Below, in pieces: positions 50,085 to 58,712 of a DNA stretch of 64,000 nt. This DNA comes from Allobogoriella deserti (GTDB lineage Bacteria; Actinomycetota; Actinomycetes; Actinomycetales; Actinomycetaceae): the NCBI RefSeq assembly GCF_042680605.1, contig NZ_JBHUEE010000005.1, forward strand, positions 1 to 64,000. The letters are read 5' to 3'. The stretch's first letter is position 1. Each line of letters starts with the position of its first letter. The notes under the pieces are model-generated. The model was not told the origin of the DNA. It worked only from the letters and a program-made list of their open reading frames with translations, and did not search any database. Made by a program: the position numbers and the translations under genes.

Positions 50085-51610
50085 GCAGCGGCCGCGCGGT
50101 CCGGCGCTGGACCCGGAGCCGGGCCCGATTGCGGTCCGCCGTCGGACCCGGCGAGTTGCTCACCGACGTGTACATGGCCGTCCTCGGCGTGGTCATGACG
50201 TCGGCGATCGTCCTCGGCGCCTCGGCCCGGCTCGGCACCGACCTGGCGACCGACGCGGCCGCCGGGTCGGGCCTGCAGGTGGGCGTCGGATGGCTCGTCC
50301 TGCTCGCCGGCTGCGCCGCGGTGCTCGGCGCGACGGCGCTCACGGCACGACTGGGGCCGGTCTGGCTCTCGCCCGCCCAGTCCGTGTGGTGGCTCCCCTT
50401 GCCGGTCGAGCGCCGGAGCCTGCTGCGGCCCGCCGCCGCGCCGTGGCCGGCCCTGCTCGCCGCCGTCGGCGGCTTCGCGGGAACCGCGGTAGCACTGGTC
50501 GTGGGCAGTCCGCCGGCAGCCCTCGCCGTCGCCGGTGCCGGAGCCGGCGCCACGGCAGGGTTCGCGCTCGGGCTCGCCCAGGCCGCCCCCGCGGTCCACC
50601 GCCGGGCGCGCCTGGGCGTCGACGTGGCTGGTGCCGCCGTGCCGATGCTCGGGCTCGCCGTGGTGCTGCTCTCCCCGCCGCCACCGCGCCCGCCGGATCC
50701 CGTGGCCTACGGCGCCGCCGCCGTGGCGGCGGGCCTGGCCGTGGTCAGTGGGATTCTGCTCGACCGTCGCCTCGGCCGGACCGCCGACCTCAGCCTGCGT
50801 GAACGCGGCCTGGTGACAGGGGAGGCGCTGGGCGCCACGCTGTCGGTGGACACGCGTGCGCTTGCCCGGGCACTCAGTGCCGCCGGCACCCCGTCCGAGC
50901 GCTCACGGTCCGCACGCATGACGTGGCTGCGGCGGGTGCCGCGCCGGCTCGCCCCGCACCTCGCGCTGGTCACGGGCGAGGTGCTGGTACTCGTGCGCAG
51001 CCGCCGGCACCTGATCCAGCTGGTGGCGGCCGCCTGCCTTCCCGGGGTGGCGCTCGCCGTCCCGGCACCGGTCCTGGCAGTGACGGCCGTGCTCCTCGCC
51101 GCCGGTAGTTACCTCGCTGCCCTGGCCCTGGCCGAAGGCTCCCGGCGTGCCGAGGATTCGCCGATGCTCGATGCGCTGCTTCCGCTCGGCGCCCGCACGG
51201 TCCGGCTCCTGCGGCTCGTGGCCCCGTCCGCCGGTCACGCCGCATGGTCCCTCGCGGTCTTCGCCATGCTGGCCTCGCGCTACCCGGACGCCGGGCTCGG
51301 CTGGTGGCTGCTGCTCGGCGTGCTCGGATCACCCGTGTGGGCGGCCGGTGCGGTCCGTGCCGCCTACCGGGAGCCGCCCGACTTCAGCGGTCCGCTCATC
51401 CATACGCCGATGGGCTCGATCCCGCCCGGGATGGCCAAGGCGTTCCGGGAGGGGCCGGACGTCGCCGTGCTCGGCGCGATCCCGGCCTTCATCGCCGTCG
51501 TGACGGCTCAGGTGAGCCCCGTGCTGGTGCTCGCGCAGGTGGTGTGTACCACCGTCGGAGTACTCGCTGTGGTCACCAGTCGTGGACGGTCCCGTCCGCG
51601 AGCCGGTTGA
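50081..51610 (+). CDS. DUF6297-like ABC transporter membrane protein
   Basis: The 509-residue polytopic protein has about twelve hydrophobic segments and a basic loop around residue 265-290. It looks like the actinobacterial permease family (DUF6297) found beside small ABC ATPases; no substrate is suggested. GTG 50081 overlaps the ATPase stop by 4 nt. Its last 38 nt overlap the convergent ManD-like gene. Confidence 0.7.
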   Translation: MSSGRAVRRWTRSRARLRSAVGPGELLTDVYMAVLGVVMTSAIVLGASARLGTDLATDAAAGSGLQVGVGWLVLLAGCAAVLGATALTARLGPVWLSPAQSVWWLPLPVERRSLLRPAAAPWPALLAAVGGFAGTAVALVVGSPPAALAVAGAGAGATAGFALGLAQAAPAVHRRARLGVDVAGAAVPMLGLAVVLLSPPPPRPPDPVAYGAAAVAAGLAVVSGILLDRRLGRTADLSLRERGLVTGEALGATLSVDTRALARALSAAGTPSERSRSARMTWLRRVPRRLAPHLALVTGEVLVLVRSRRHLIQLVAAACLPGVALAVPAPVLAVTAVLLAAGSYLAALALAEGSRRAEDSPMLDALLPLGARTVRLLRLVAPSAGHAAWSLAVFAMLASRYPDAGLGWWLLLGVLGSPVWAAGAVRAAYREPPDFSGPLIHTPMGSIPPGMAKAFREGPDVAVLGAIPAFIAVVTAQVSPVLVLAQVVCTTVGVLAVVTSRGRSRPRAG

Positions 51611-52811
51611 ACGGGAGGTAGGCGCGCACGTACGGGTACCTTCCGGCTTCGTCGGTGTCGAGCTCGACGCCCAGACCCGGCTTGTCGCCCGGATGCAGCA
51701 TGCCGTTCTCCCAGGTGAAGGACTGGGCGAAGACCTGATCGGTCTTCTGTCCGTGCTTCATGTACTCGAGGATGCCGAAGTTGTGGACGGCCAGGCTCAG
51801 GTGCATCTGGGCGGCCATGCCGACCGGGGAGATGTCGGTCGGGCCGTGCATGCCGGACTTGATCTGGTACTGGGCGGCGTAGTCGAGGATCTTCTTGAGA
51901 TGGCTGATCCCGCCGGTGTGGGTCACGGCTGAGCGCACGTAGTCGATGAGCTGCTCGCGGATGATGAACTGGTAGTCCCACACGGTGTTGAAGATCTCGC
52001 CGATGGCCAGCGGCGTCGTGGTGTGCTGACGCACCAGCCGCAGTGCCTCCTGGTTCTCGGCGGGGGTGACGTCTTCGAGCCAGAACAGGTCGTACGGCTC
52101 GAGCGACTTGCCCAGTTTGGCCGCCTGCACCGGAGTGAGACGGTGGTGGGCGTCGTGCAGCAGCGGTACTTCGGGGCCGAACTCGTTGCGGACGGCCTCG
52201 AACACCGTGGGGACGTGCCGGAGATAGGACCGGGTGTCCCAGTCCTCCTCCTTGGGCAGGTCCCCGCGCTGGGCCGGCTCGTAGTCGTACCGCACGCCGG
52301 TGTTGGCCTCGAAGGTGGCGTTGGAGGCGATGCCGTAGATCGACTTCAGGCCGGGAACGCCGGTCTGCACCCGGATCGCGCGGTAGCCCTGCTCCTGGTA
52401 GGAGCGGATGGAGTCGAAGAGCTCCTCGGTCGTCTTGCCCGAGGCGTGTCCGTAGGCCAGCAGACCCGTGCGGGAGGCGCCGCCCAGGAGCTGGTAGACG
52501 GGCATGCCCGCCGCCTTGCCCTTGATGTCCCACAGGGCGGTGTCCACCGCGGCCACCGCGGCCATCGTGACCGGTCCGCGGCGCCAGTACGCGCTGCGGT
52601 ACAGGAACTGCCAGGTGTCCTCGATCCGGTGCGCGTCCCGACCGAGCAGGAGCGGGACCACGTGCTCCTTCAGATAACTGACGACGGCGAGTTCGCGCCC
52701 GTTCAGGGTCGCATCACCCAGCCCCGTCAGTCCGTCGTCGGTGGTGAGCTTCAGGGTCACGAAGTTCCGGTCCGGACTCGTGACGATGACCTCGGCCTGC
52801 TCGATGATCAT
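51573..52811 (-). CDS. Mannonate dehydratase-like enolase superfamily protein (ManD/RspA)
   Basis: The 412-residue member of the enolase superfamily ManD group: N-terminal capping domain VTLKLTTDDGLTGLGDATLNGRE, barrel motifs LLHDAHHRLTPVQAAKLG, LEDVTPAENQ, IGEIFNTVWDYQFI (metal ligand Glu) and HGPTDISPVGMAAQMHLS. Members either dehydrate D-mannonate/D-gluconate or have weak activity, like E. coli RspA. No glucuronate-pathway gene is adjacent, so the role is uncertain. A downstream convergent overlap with the DUF6297 gene is noted. Confidence 0.85.
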   Translation of the reverse strand: MIIEQAEVIVTSPDRNFVTLKLTTDDGLTGLGDATLNGRELAVVSYLKEHVVPLLLGRDAHRIEDTWQFLYRSAYWRRGPVTMAAVAAVDTALWDIKGKAAGMPVYQLLGGASRTGLLAYGHASGKTTEELFDSIRSYQEQGYRAIRVQTGVPGLKSIYGIASNATFEANTGVRYDYEPAQRGDLPKEEDWDTRSYLRHVPTVFEAVRNEFGPEVPLLHDAHHRLTPVQAAKLGKSLEPYDLFWLEDVTPAENQEALRLVRQHTTTPLAIGEIFNTVWDYQFIIREQLIDYVRSAVTHTGGISHLKKILDYAAQYQIKSGMHGPTDISPVGMAAQMHLSLAVHNFGILEYMKHGQKTDQVFAQSFTWENGMLHPGDKPGLGVELDTDEAGRYPYVRAYLPFNRLADGTVHDW

Positions 52812-52921
52812 GTGCGGCGCGCTCCGTTGCTCGATCGGAATGGTGGTCGGCCGTCTCCGGCCGGTCACCACACTATTGCCCGGGCACGATTGCCCTGGCG
52901 TGGCGCAGCCCTTGCGGCCCG

Positions 52922-54031
52922 TCAGGCGGACGCCGGGATGCCGCCGCGTCCGGGGAGGTCGAGCGCCTGGGCGAGGAGGTCGTAGGTGCGGTACCTCGCC
53001 TGCGTGGACGGGGCGTTCGAGGCGACGATCAGTTCGTCCGCCTGGGCGTGCCGGGCGAACTGTGCGGCCTGGGCCGGGATCGACGACGGTGAGCCCACCA
53101 ATGTGTGGCGCGCCATCTGCCGGACCTGGTCGCCGTGCGGCGTCGCGAGAATCGCGTCCGCGTCCGCCTCGGACAGCTCGACCCCGCGGCGGGCCAGCCG
53201 GATGACCATCTGCCGCAGGGCCGCCTGGTGCCACTGGGCTGCCTCGTCCTCGGTGTCGGCGACGAAGGCGTTGACACCGGCGATGACGTACGGCTCGGGG
53301 TGCTGCGGGGAGGGCACGTACTCGCGGCGATAGGTGCTCACCGCCTCGGTCAGTGCCGCCGGCGCGAAGTGGGAGGCGAAGGCGTAGGGCAGGCCGAGCC
53401 GGGCGGCCAGCTGGGCGCCGAAGAGGGACGAGCCGAGGATGAACAGCGGCACCTCCGTCCCCGTGCCGGGCACGGCACGCACCGCGTGCTCGGGGTCAGG
53501 CGGCCCCAGCAGGAGCTGCAGCTCGGCCACGTCCTGCGGGAACCGATCGGAGTCCTCCGGGCGGCGCCGCAGGGACCGCAGCATCGCCATGTCACCACCC
53601 GGTGCCCGGCCGAGGCCGAGATCGATACGACCGGGGAACAACGTCTCCAACGTGCCGAACTGCTCGGCGATCACGAGCGGGGAGTGGTTCGGCAGCATGA
53701 TCCCGCCGGCACCGACGCGGATCGTCGAGGTGTGCTCAGCGATGTGGGTGATGAGCACCGAGGTGGCCGAGGAGGCGATCGTGGCCATGTTGTGGTGCTC
53801 GGCGAACCAGTATCGGGTGTATCCCCAGCGCTCGGCCGCCTGGGCGAGCTCGACGCTGGCCTCGAATGCGGCGCGGATCCCCTCCTCCGGCCGGACGGTG
53901 GCCAGGTCGAGGACGGACACCGGTACCCGCGGCGGCCCCGGATCTGCCGAGGCCTCGGGCCCGACCTGGGTAGAGGTGTCTGCGGCGCTGGGGTCGCTGG
54001 CGGGTTCGGCGGCGCGTGTGGGATCTGACAC
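52922..54031 (-). CDS. LLM class flavin-dependent oxidoreductase
   Basis: The 369-residue luciferase-like monooxygenase, TIM barrel: RYWFAEHHNMATIASSATSVLI near residue 70, GAGGIMLPNHSPLVIAEQFGTLE and GRIDLGLGRAPGGD. It resembles the group of MsnO8-type/alkanal monooxygenase-like flavoenzymes; substrate unknown. GTG 54031 is preferred, with GAGAGG upstream; the first 40 residues are a Pro/Ala/Asp-rich extension. It is divergent from the hexapeptide-repeat gene. Confidence 0.88.
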   Translation of the reverse strand: MSDPTRAAEPASDPSAADTSTQVGPEASADPGPPRVPVSVLDLATVRPEEGIRAAFEASVELAQAAERWGYTRYWFAEHHNMATIASSATSVLITHIAEHTSTIRVGAGGIMLPNHSPLVIAEQFGTLETLFPGRIDLGLGRAPGGDMAMLRSLRRRPEDSDRFPQDVAELQLLLGPPDPEHAVRAVPGTGTEVPLFILGSSLFGAQLAARLGLPYAFASHFAPAALTEAVSTYRREYVPSPQHPEPYVIAGVNAFVADTEDEAAQWHQAALRQMVIRLARRGVELSEADADAILATPHGDQVRQMARHTLVGSPSSIPAQAAQFARHAQADELIVASNAPSTQARYRTYDLLAQALDLPGRGGIPASA

Positions 54032-54146
54032 AGTGATGACCTCTCGGACGTGACGTAGATGATGGAATCTTTGCTTCCCCCTGCGCGTTGTACATCTGTA
54101 CGGTTCTTTGCCCGACCGGAACAGCCGGAAGGGAGAGGAGGCAGAC

Positions 54147-54554
54147 ATGCGCAGGAAGAAGAACTATGTGGAGTTCGAGGACGACCACGGGATCACCCGC
54201 AAGTACTTCCACCACAGCAACGGTGGAGGGCTGGTGGAATCTTCCGCCGTGGTCGACCCGACGGCCTTCGTCGACGCCTCCGCCTACGTCGATCCGGGTG
54301 CCCGCGTGCACCACGGTGCACACATCGCCCGAGGCGCATGGATCGATCAGGGTGCGGTGATCGGCCCGGCGGCCCGCGTGGGCGAGCACGCGCACGTCGG
54401 ACCGGGTGCGGTCGTCGCCGGTCGCGCCGTGGTCGGTGCGCGCGCCAACATCGGTGCCAAGGCCCGTATCGCCGACAGCGCCCGGTTGCTGGCCGACGAC
54501 GTCGTGGCGGAAGGCGCCACCGTCGAGGAGGACCGGCACATCCGCGCCGCCTGA
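54147..54554 (+). CDS. Hexapeptide-repeat (left-handed beta-helix) protein
   Basis: The 135-residue protein has an N-terminal basic/acidic stretch (MRRKKNYVEFEDDHGITRKY), then about ten imperfect hexapeptides of form (A/V)xVxxG/A (VVDPTAFVDASAYVDPGARV..., HIARGAWIDQGAVIG). This is a left-handed beta-helix as in LbetaH acyltransferases, but no catalytic His or acyl-binding loop can be assigned. GGGAGAGGAGG precedes ATG 54147. It is divergent from the flavin monooxygenase. Unknown function. Confidence 0.65.
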   Translation: MRRKKNYVEFEDDHGITRKYFHHSNGGGLVESSAVVDPTAFVDASAYVDPGARVHHGAHIARGAWIDQGAVIGPAARVGEHAHVGPGAVVAGRAVVGARANIGAKARIADSARLLADDVVAEGATVEEDRHIRAA

Positions 54555-54574
54555 GCCCGCTCTAGGCTGGCTCG

Positions 54575-55123
54575 GTGACCAGGATCGTCGCCGGGACCGT
54601 GGGTGGGCGCACGCTTGAGGTGCCACGCCGTGGGACCCGGCCCACCTCCGAACGCGTCCGCGAAGCTCTCTTCTCCAGGCTCGAGCACCTCGGTGTCGTC
54701 TCCGGCGCCGAGGTGCTCGACCTGTATGCGGGGTCAGGTGCGCTCGGCCTCGAGGCCGCCAGTCGCGGCGCAGCCCACGTCACCCTCGTCGAATCGGCTC
54801 GCCCTGCCGCGGCCCTGGTGCGGCGTAACGCCGCCGCCCTCGGCCTGGCCGTCGAGGTGGTCACCGGCAAGGTCGAGACCTACCTGGACGGCGCGGCGCC
54901 TCGGCCGGCCGACCTGGCCCTGCTCGACCCGCCATACGATCTCGGTGATGAGCGCCTCGCGACGGCGCTGGATCTGTTGGCCGCACGCTGGCTGACTCCC
55001 GACGCCGTCGTGGTCGTGGAGCGCTCCCGGCGTAGCCCGGAGCCCGGCTGGCCGGCCGGTCTGTCCCGGTTCGACGAGCGCCGGTACGGCGAGACCCGCG
55101 TCTGGTTCGCCGAACCGGCGTGA
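54575..55123 (+). CDS. rsmD: 16S rRNA (guanine966-N2)-methyltransferase
   Basis: The 182-residue class I methyltransferase has RIVAGTVGGRTLEVP, PTSERVREALFSRLE, motif I VLDLYAGSGALGLEAASRG and the amino-methyltransferase motif LLDPPYDLG. Typical RsmD length, and linked to coaD as in most bacteria. GTG 54575 follows TAGGCT (54563-54568) by 6 nt. Confidence 0.95.
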   Translation: MTRIVAGTVGGRTLEVPRRGTRPTSERVREALFSRLEHLGVVSGAEVLDLYAGSGALGLEAASRGAAHVTLVESARPAAALVRRNAAALGLAVEVVTGKVETYLDGAAPRPADLALLDPPYDLGDERLATALDLLAARWLTPDAVVVVERSRRSPEPGWPAGLSRFDERRYGETRVWFAEPA

Positions 55124-55260
55124 CGCCGGGGACGCCGGCGGCGCCCGTGGAGCACGAGATGCGCCGCGTGCCGCGTGGCGGCGCCGACTTCGACGCGCGG
55201 GCGGCTACCGTGAGGCACCGTGAGGCCCAGCATCCGAGCCGCCGGCCCCCGGGGACAGCG

Positions 55261-55746
55261 ATGACGCTCGCCGTCTGCCCGGGGTCGTTCGACCCTGTCA
55301 CGCTCGGTCACGTCGACGTCGTGCGCAGAGCCCGCATGATCTTCGACGAGGTCGTCGTCGCCGTCGCGAACAACCCCGCCAAGACCTACCGGTTCGGGCC
55401 GGCACAGCGGGCGGACCTTGCCCGGGACGCCGTCGCCGACCTGGACGGCGTCCGCGTCGACGTCGTCGACGGGCTGCTGGCCGACTACTGCGACGACGTC
55501 GGTGCCACCGCCGTCGTCAAAGGCATCCGGGGCCCCGCCGATCTCGATGCGGAACACGCCATGGCGCTGATGAACCGGCACCTGGCCGGTGTGGAGACCG
55601 TGTTCGTGCTGGGGGACCCCACCCTCGCGCACGTGGCCTCCTCGCTCGTCAAGGACGTCGCCCGCAACGGTGGCGACCTCACGGGTCTGGTGACCCCCGC
55701 CGTCGCCGGCGCGCTCGGCGACGCTGACCAAGGAGAAGACCGATGA
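55261..55746 (+). CDS. coaD: Phosphopantetheine adenylyltransferase
   Basis: Penultimate step of CoA synthesis. 161 residues with AVCPGSFDPVTLGHVDVVRRA including the T/HxGH motif, NNPAKTYRF and IRGPADLDAEHAMALMNRHL. ATG 55261 has GGGGA upstream. An alternative GTG at 55219 in the same frame follows TACCGT (55206-55211) by 7 nt and would add 14 residues, matching the leaderless pattern of this window; the two cannot be separated by sequence alone. The stop overlaps the next gene as ATGA. Confidence 0.93.
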   Translation: MTLAVCPGSFDPVTLGHVDVVRRARMIFDEVVVAVANNPAKTYRFGPAQRADLARDAVADLDGVRVDVVDGLLADYCDDVGATAVVKGIRGPADLDAEHAMALMNRHLAGVETVFVLGDPTLAHVASSLVKDVARNGGDLTGLVTPAVAGALGDADQGEDR

Positions 55747-56306
55747 CCGCAACCGCCCCGCGCACCCACCGCGACCCCGACGTTGCCGCCGCGCAGCATG
55801 CCGAGGACGGCGCGTCGCTGATCTCGATCCTCGACGAGCTCACCGAACTCGTCACGCAGGCCCGCGCGATGCCGATGTCGGCCTCCGCACTCGTGAACCG
55901 GGCCGAGGCCCTCGATCTGCTCGACGCCGCCCGCGCGGTCGTGCCTCGTGAGATCCAGACGGCCGACGACATCGTCTCCGACGCCGACGCCATGGTTGAA
56001 CGGGCGCGGCAGCGTGCCGAGAAGATCGTCGAGGAGGCGCGCGCCGAGGCCGAGCGGCTGACCTCCCAGGAGCACGTCGTCGAGCTGGCCAACGAACGTG
56101 CCGGCCAGATCGTGGCCGAGGCGGAGGCACGGGCCGCGAAGCTTGCGTCCGACGCGAACGACTACTGCGACCGCAAGCTCGCGCAGTTCGAGATCGACCT
56201 CGGCTCGGTCGCCGCACAGGTCAAGGCCGGCCGCGAGGCGCTGGCGGCGCGGGCGGACCGGGACAATCGCGAGCGCGAGGACGCCGACCAGCCCGCGCAG
56301 GAGTAG
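55743..56306 (+). CDS. DivIVA-like septation protein (SepIVA homologue)
   Basis: The 187-residue coiled-coil protein: an N-terminal region with SLISILDELTELVTQARAMPMS, then a long heptad-rich stretch (about 75-170: EKIVEEARAEAERLTSQEHVVELANERAGQIVAEA). Its position between coaD and the DUF177-rnc-mutM cluster matches mycobacterial Rv2927c/SepIVA, an essential septation factor. ATGA overlap with coaD. Confidence 0.75.
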   Translation: MTATAPRTHRDPDVAAAQHAEDGASLISILDELTELVTQARAMPMSASALVNRAEALDLLDAARAVVPREIQTADDIVSDADAMVERARQRAEKIVEEARAEAERLTSQEHVVELANERAGQIVAEAEARAAKLASDANDYCDRKLAQFEIDLGSVAAQVKAGREALAARADRDNREREDADQPAQE

Positions 56307-56336
56307 CGGCACGTCGGAAGCAGGATATGCCGGTGC

Positions 56337-57152
56337 TCAGCGCACGCTCGCCAACCACCGGGAGAGCTCGGCCGCCAGGACCGCCGGCGCGTCGAGCTGG
56401 ATGAGATGCCCGGAGTCCTCGACAAGGCCGAGCGTGGCGCCCGGGACGGCGGACGCGAGGCGTTCGCCCTGCTCAGCCGGGATCCATGTGTCCTCGCGTC
56501 CCCAGACGACGCGCACGGGGGCGTCGATCCGGTCGAGCCGGTCGGCGAACTCGTCCGTGTACCGCTGATCGGCCTCGGCCATCTGACGGTAGAACGCCGC
56601 CTGCCCGGGCCCCGTCAGCCACGGCGCGCACAGCATCTCCAGCTCCTCGGGACGCAGGCCGCGGTGGCTCGCCCCGGCGATGTACCCGCGGACCACCGAC
56701 CGGTGGATGGGGGCGGGCAGAGCCGCGAACACCTCGGCGTGCTGGCGCACCAACCGGAAGAACTCCGACCCCCACGGCGCCAGTGCCACCACGTCCACCA
56801 GGAACATCGACGCCATCGGCCGCCCGTGCAGCAGATGGGCACGCAGCGCAACGGCCCCGCCGTAGTCGTGCGCCACGACGTGGGGTCGCTGCAGATCCCA
56901 CGTCGCCAGCATGTGGGCGAGCAACTCACCTTGGAGTCCCAGGTCCACGGCGTGGGCCGGATCCATCGAGGAGGCGCCGTACCCCGGCATGTCCCACAGG
57001 TAGACCGTGTGGTCCGCGCTCAATGCCCGCGCGATCGGCGCCCACAGCGCGGACGACCACGGGGTTCCGTGACACAGCACCACAGGTGGACCCGAACCGA
57101 GGCGGCCCCAAGCGATCCGCCGGCCACGCCAACTCAGTCGTTGATCGAGCAT
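56337..57152 (-). CDS. Alpha/beta hydrolase, haloalkane dehalogenase-like
   Basis: The 271-residue alpha/beta hydrolase carries HGTPWSS (oxyanion hole, Trp conserved as in dehalogenases) and nucleophile D96 in VVAHDYGGAVALRAH, an Asp-type nucleophile shared by haloalkane/fluoroacetate dehalogenases and epoxide hydrolases. Catalytic His is in SGHLIQLDAP. Reaction cannot be assigned further. It interrupts the sepIVA-DUF177 cluster on the opposite strand; ATG 57152 follows CACCAT by 6 nt. Confidence 0.85.
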   Translation of the reverse strand: MLDQRLSWRGRRIAWGRLGSGPPVVLCHGTPWSSALWAPIARALSADHTVYLWDMPGYGASSMDPAHAVDLGLQGELLAHMLATWDLQRPHVVAHDYGGAVALRAHLLHGRPMASMFLVDVVALAPWGSEFFRLVRQHAEVFAALPAPIHRSVVRGYIAGASHRGLRPEELEMLCAPWLTGPGQAAFYRQMAEADQRYTDEFADRLDRIDAPVRVVWGREDTWIPAEQGERLASAVPGATLGLVEDSGHLIQLDAPAVLAAELSRWLASVR

Positions 57153-57375
57153 GCCGCCATGGTGCCGTGTCCCACCCACACGGCGCGCCGGCCTGGCACC
57201 CCGGTCAGGTCTGATGCCCCGTCAGATCGCCGGTCGGCCGCGTCGGCGCCGCGATGTCGCCGAACGATGCAGGAGACCACGTTCCCGGCAGACACCCGGT
57301 GCTATGTAGCATCGATTCCCGGCCCAGTCCGGCCGCAACACCGACCCGCGCGCCACGCGCGGCAGAAGGAGTGTC

Positions 57376-57951
57376 ATGGACGCCCGCTCGCCGCTCGTCG
57401 TCAACACACACGAGCTCGGCCGCCGTCCCGGAGCCTCGCGCGCCCTCGAGCGCACCGTGCCGGCCCCCGCCGACCTCGGTACCGAGGTCATCGCCGTGCC
57501 CGAAGGCTCCGACATCGAACTCGACCTGCGGTTGGACTCGGTGCTCGACGGCGTCTTCGTCAGCGGGACCGCCCGGGCACGTACCCACGGTGAGTGCGTG
57601 CGTTGCCTGCAGGAGCTGCACGGCGAGGTGGAGGCCGAGATGTCCGAGTTGTACTACTACCCGGATACCCGCGCGACCCTGATCGAGGAGGGTGACGAGG
57701 AGGCTGAGGAGCTGCCCGTCGTCGAGGACGAGCACCTGGACCTCGAACCCGTGCTGCGCGATGCCGTGGTGCCCGCCCTGCCCTTCCAGCCGCTGTGCCG
57801 GCCCGACTGCCCCGGCCTGTGCGCCGGATGCGGTCAGCGGTGGGACGAGCTCGAACCGGACCACCACCACGAGCAGCTCGACCCTCGCTGGGCGGCCCTG
57901 ACCGCACTGCTCGAGGACGATCAGACGCCGGACGAGGAGGAGGGCCGTTGA
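57376..57951 (+). CDS. yceD: DUF177 (YceD) protein
   Basis: 191 residues of the YceD/DUF177 family, implicated in 23S rRNA accumulation or processing in plants and E. coli. Two Cys pairs: CVRCLQ near residue 75 and CRPDCPGLCAGCG near 142-154, a zinc-finger-like arrangement. AAGGAG precedes ATG 57376. The usual next gene, rpmF, is missing: its stop overlaps the rnc start. The 57153-57375 gap holds a possible -10 TAGCAT (57307-57312) and nothing else recognised. Confidence 0.9.
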   Translation: MDARSPLVVNTHELGRRPGASRALERTVPAPADLGTEVIAVPEGSDIELDLRLDSVLDGVFVSGTARARTHGECVRCLQELHGEVEAEMSELYYYPDTRATLIEEGDEEAEELPVVEDEHLDLEPVLRDAVVPALPFQPLCRPDCPGLCAGCGQRWDELEPDHHHEQLDPRWAALTALLEDDQTPDEEEGR

Positions 57952-58712
57952 GCCGCCGGCGTGGCAGGAACGGGGTGGCGGATCAGCCGGCACGCACCGA
58001 CGTCGAGACCCTCACCGAGGCGCTCGGCACCGCCATCGACCCCGAGCTGCTGGTCCTGGCGCTGACTCACCGGTCGTTCGCGCACGAAGCCGGCGGCATC
58101 CCCACGAACGAGCGCCTCGAGTTCCTCGGCGACTCCGTCCTGGGAATCATCGTCACCGAGCACCTCTACCGGACCCATCCCGCGGAGGCGGAGGGGGACC
58201 TCGCCCGGATGCGCGCGGCGACCGTCAGCCAGAAAGCGCTCGCCTCGGTGGCCCGCACGATCGGGTTGGGGGAGTACATCCTCCTCGGCCGCGGCGAGCT
58301 GGTGACCGGGGGACGGGAAAAGGACTCGATCCTGTCCGACACCGTCGAGGCACTCATCGGCGCGATCTACCTCTGCCACGGACTCGAGCACACCCGCGGG
58401 GTGGTCCAGCGGCTCGTCGGGTCCCTGCTGGACCGGGCGGCAGATCTAGGCGCCGGCCTGGACTGGAAGACGTCCCTGCAGGAGCTCGCGGCCGAACGCG
58501 GGCTCGGCGCACCCACGTACGTGGTCACCGGCGAGGGGCCAGACCACGCCCGCACCTTCACGGCGACCGTGGTGCTCGACGACGTCGAACGCGGGCGGGG
58601 GACCGGGACGTCCAAGAAGGTGGCCGAGCAGAACGCCGCGGAGGACACCTACACCTGGCTCGCCGCGCAGGACGTCCCCGCCGACGGCGACAACGTGCCA
58701 GACCCGTCCTGA
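57948..58712 (+). CDS. rnc: Ribonuclease III
   Basis: Double-strand RNA endonuclease: RNase III domain with NERLEFLGDSVLG (signature, about residue 50) and DTVEALIGAIYL, followed by a dsRNA-binding domain (KTSLQELAAERGLGAPTYVV...). About 254 residues. Start TTG 57948 overlaps the DUF177 stop as TTGA and has GGAGGAGG upstream; GTG 57975 in frame is the alternative. The stop overlaps mutM by one base. Confidence 0.93.
   Translation: MSRRRGRNGVADQPARTDVETLTEALGTAIDPELLVLALTHRSFAHEAGGIPTNERLEFLGDSVLGIIVTEHLYRTHPAEAEGDLARMRAATVSQKALASVARTIGLGEYILLGRGELVTGGREKDSILSDTVEALIGAIYLCHGLEHTRGVVQRLVGSLLDRAADLGAGLDWKTSLQELAAERGLGAPTYVVTGEGPDHARTFTATVVLDDVERGRGTGTSKKVAEQNAAEDTYTWLAAQDVPADGDNVPDPS

Noticed and set aside
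57949..57951. An rpmF gene hidden between DUF177 and rnc
   Set aside because: The two genes overlap, so there is no space; no L32-like sequence is present in other frames.
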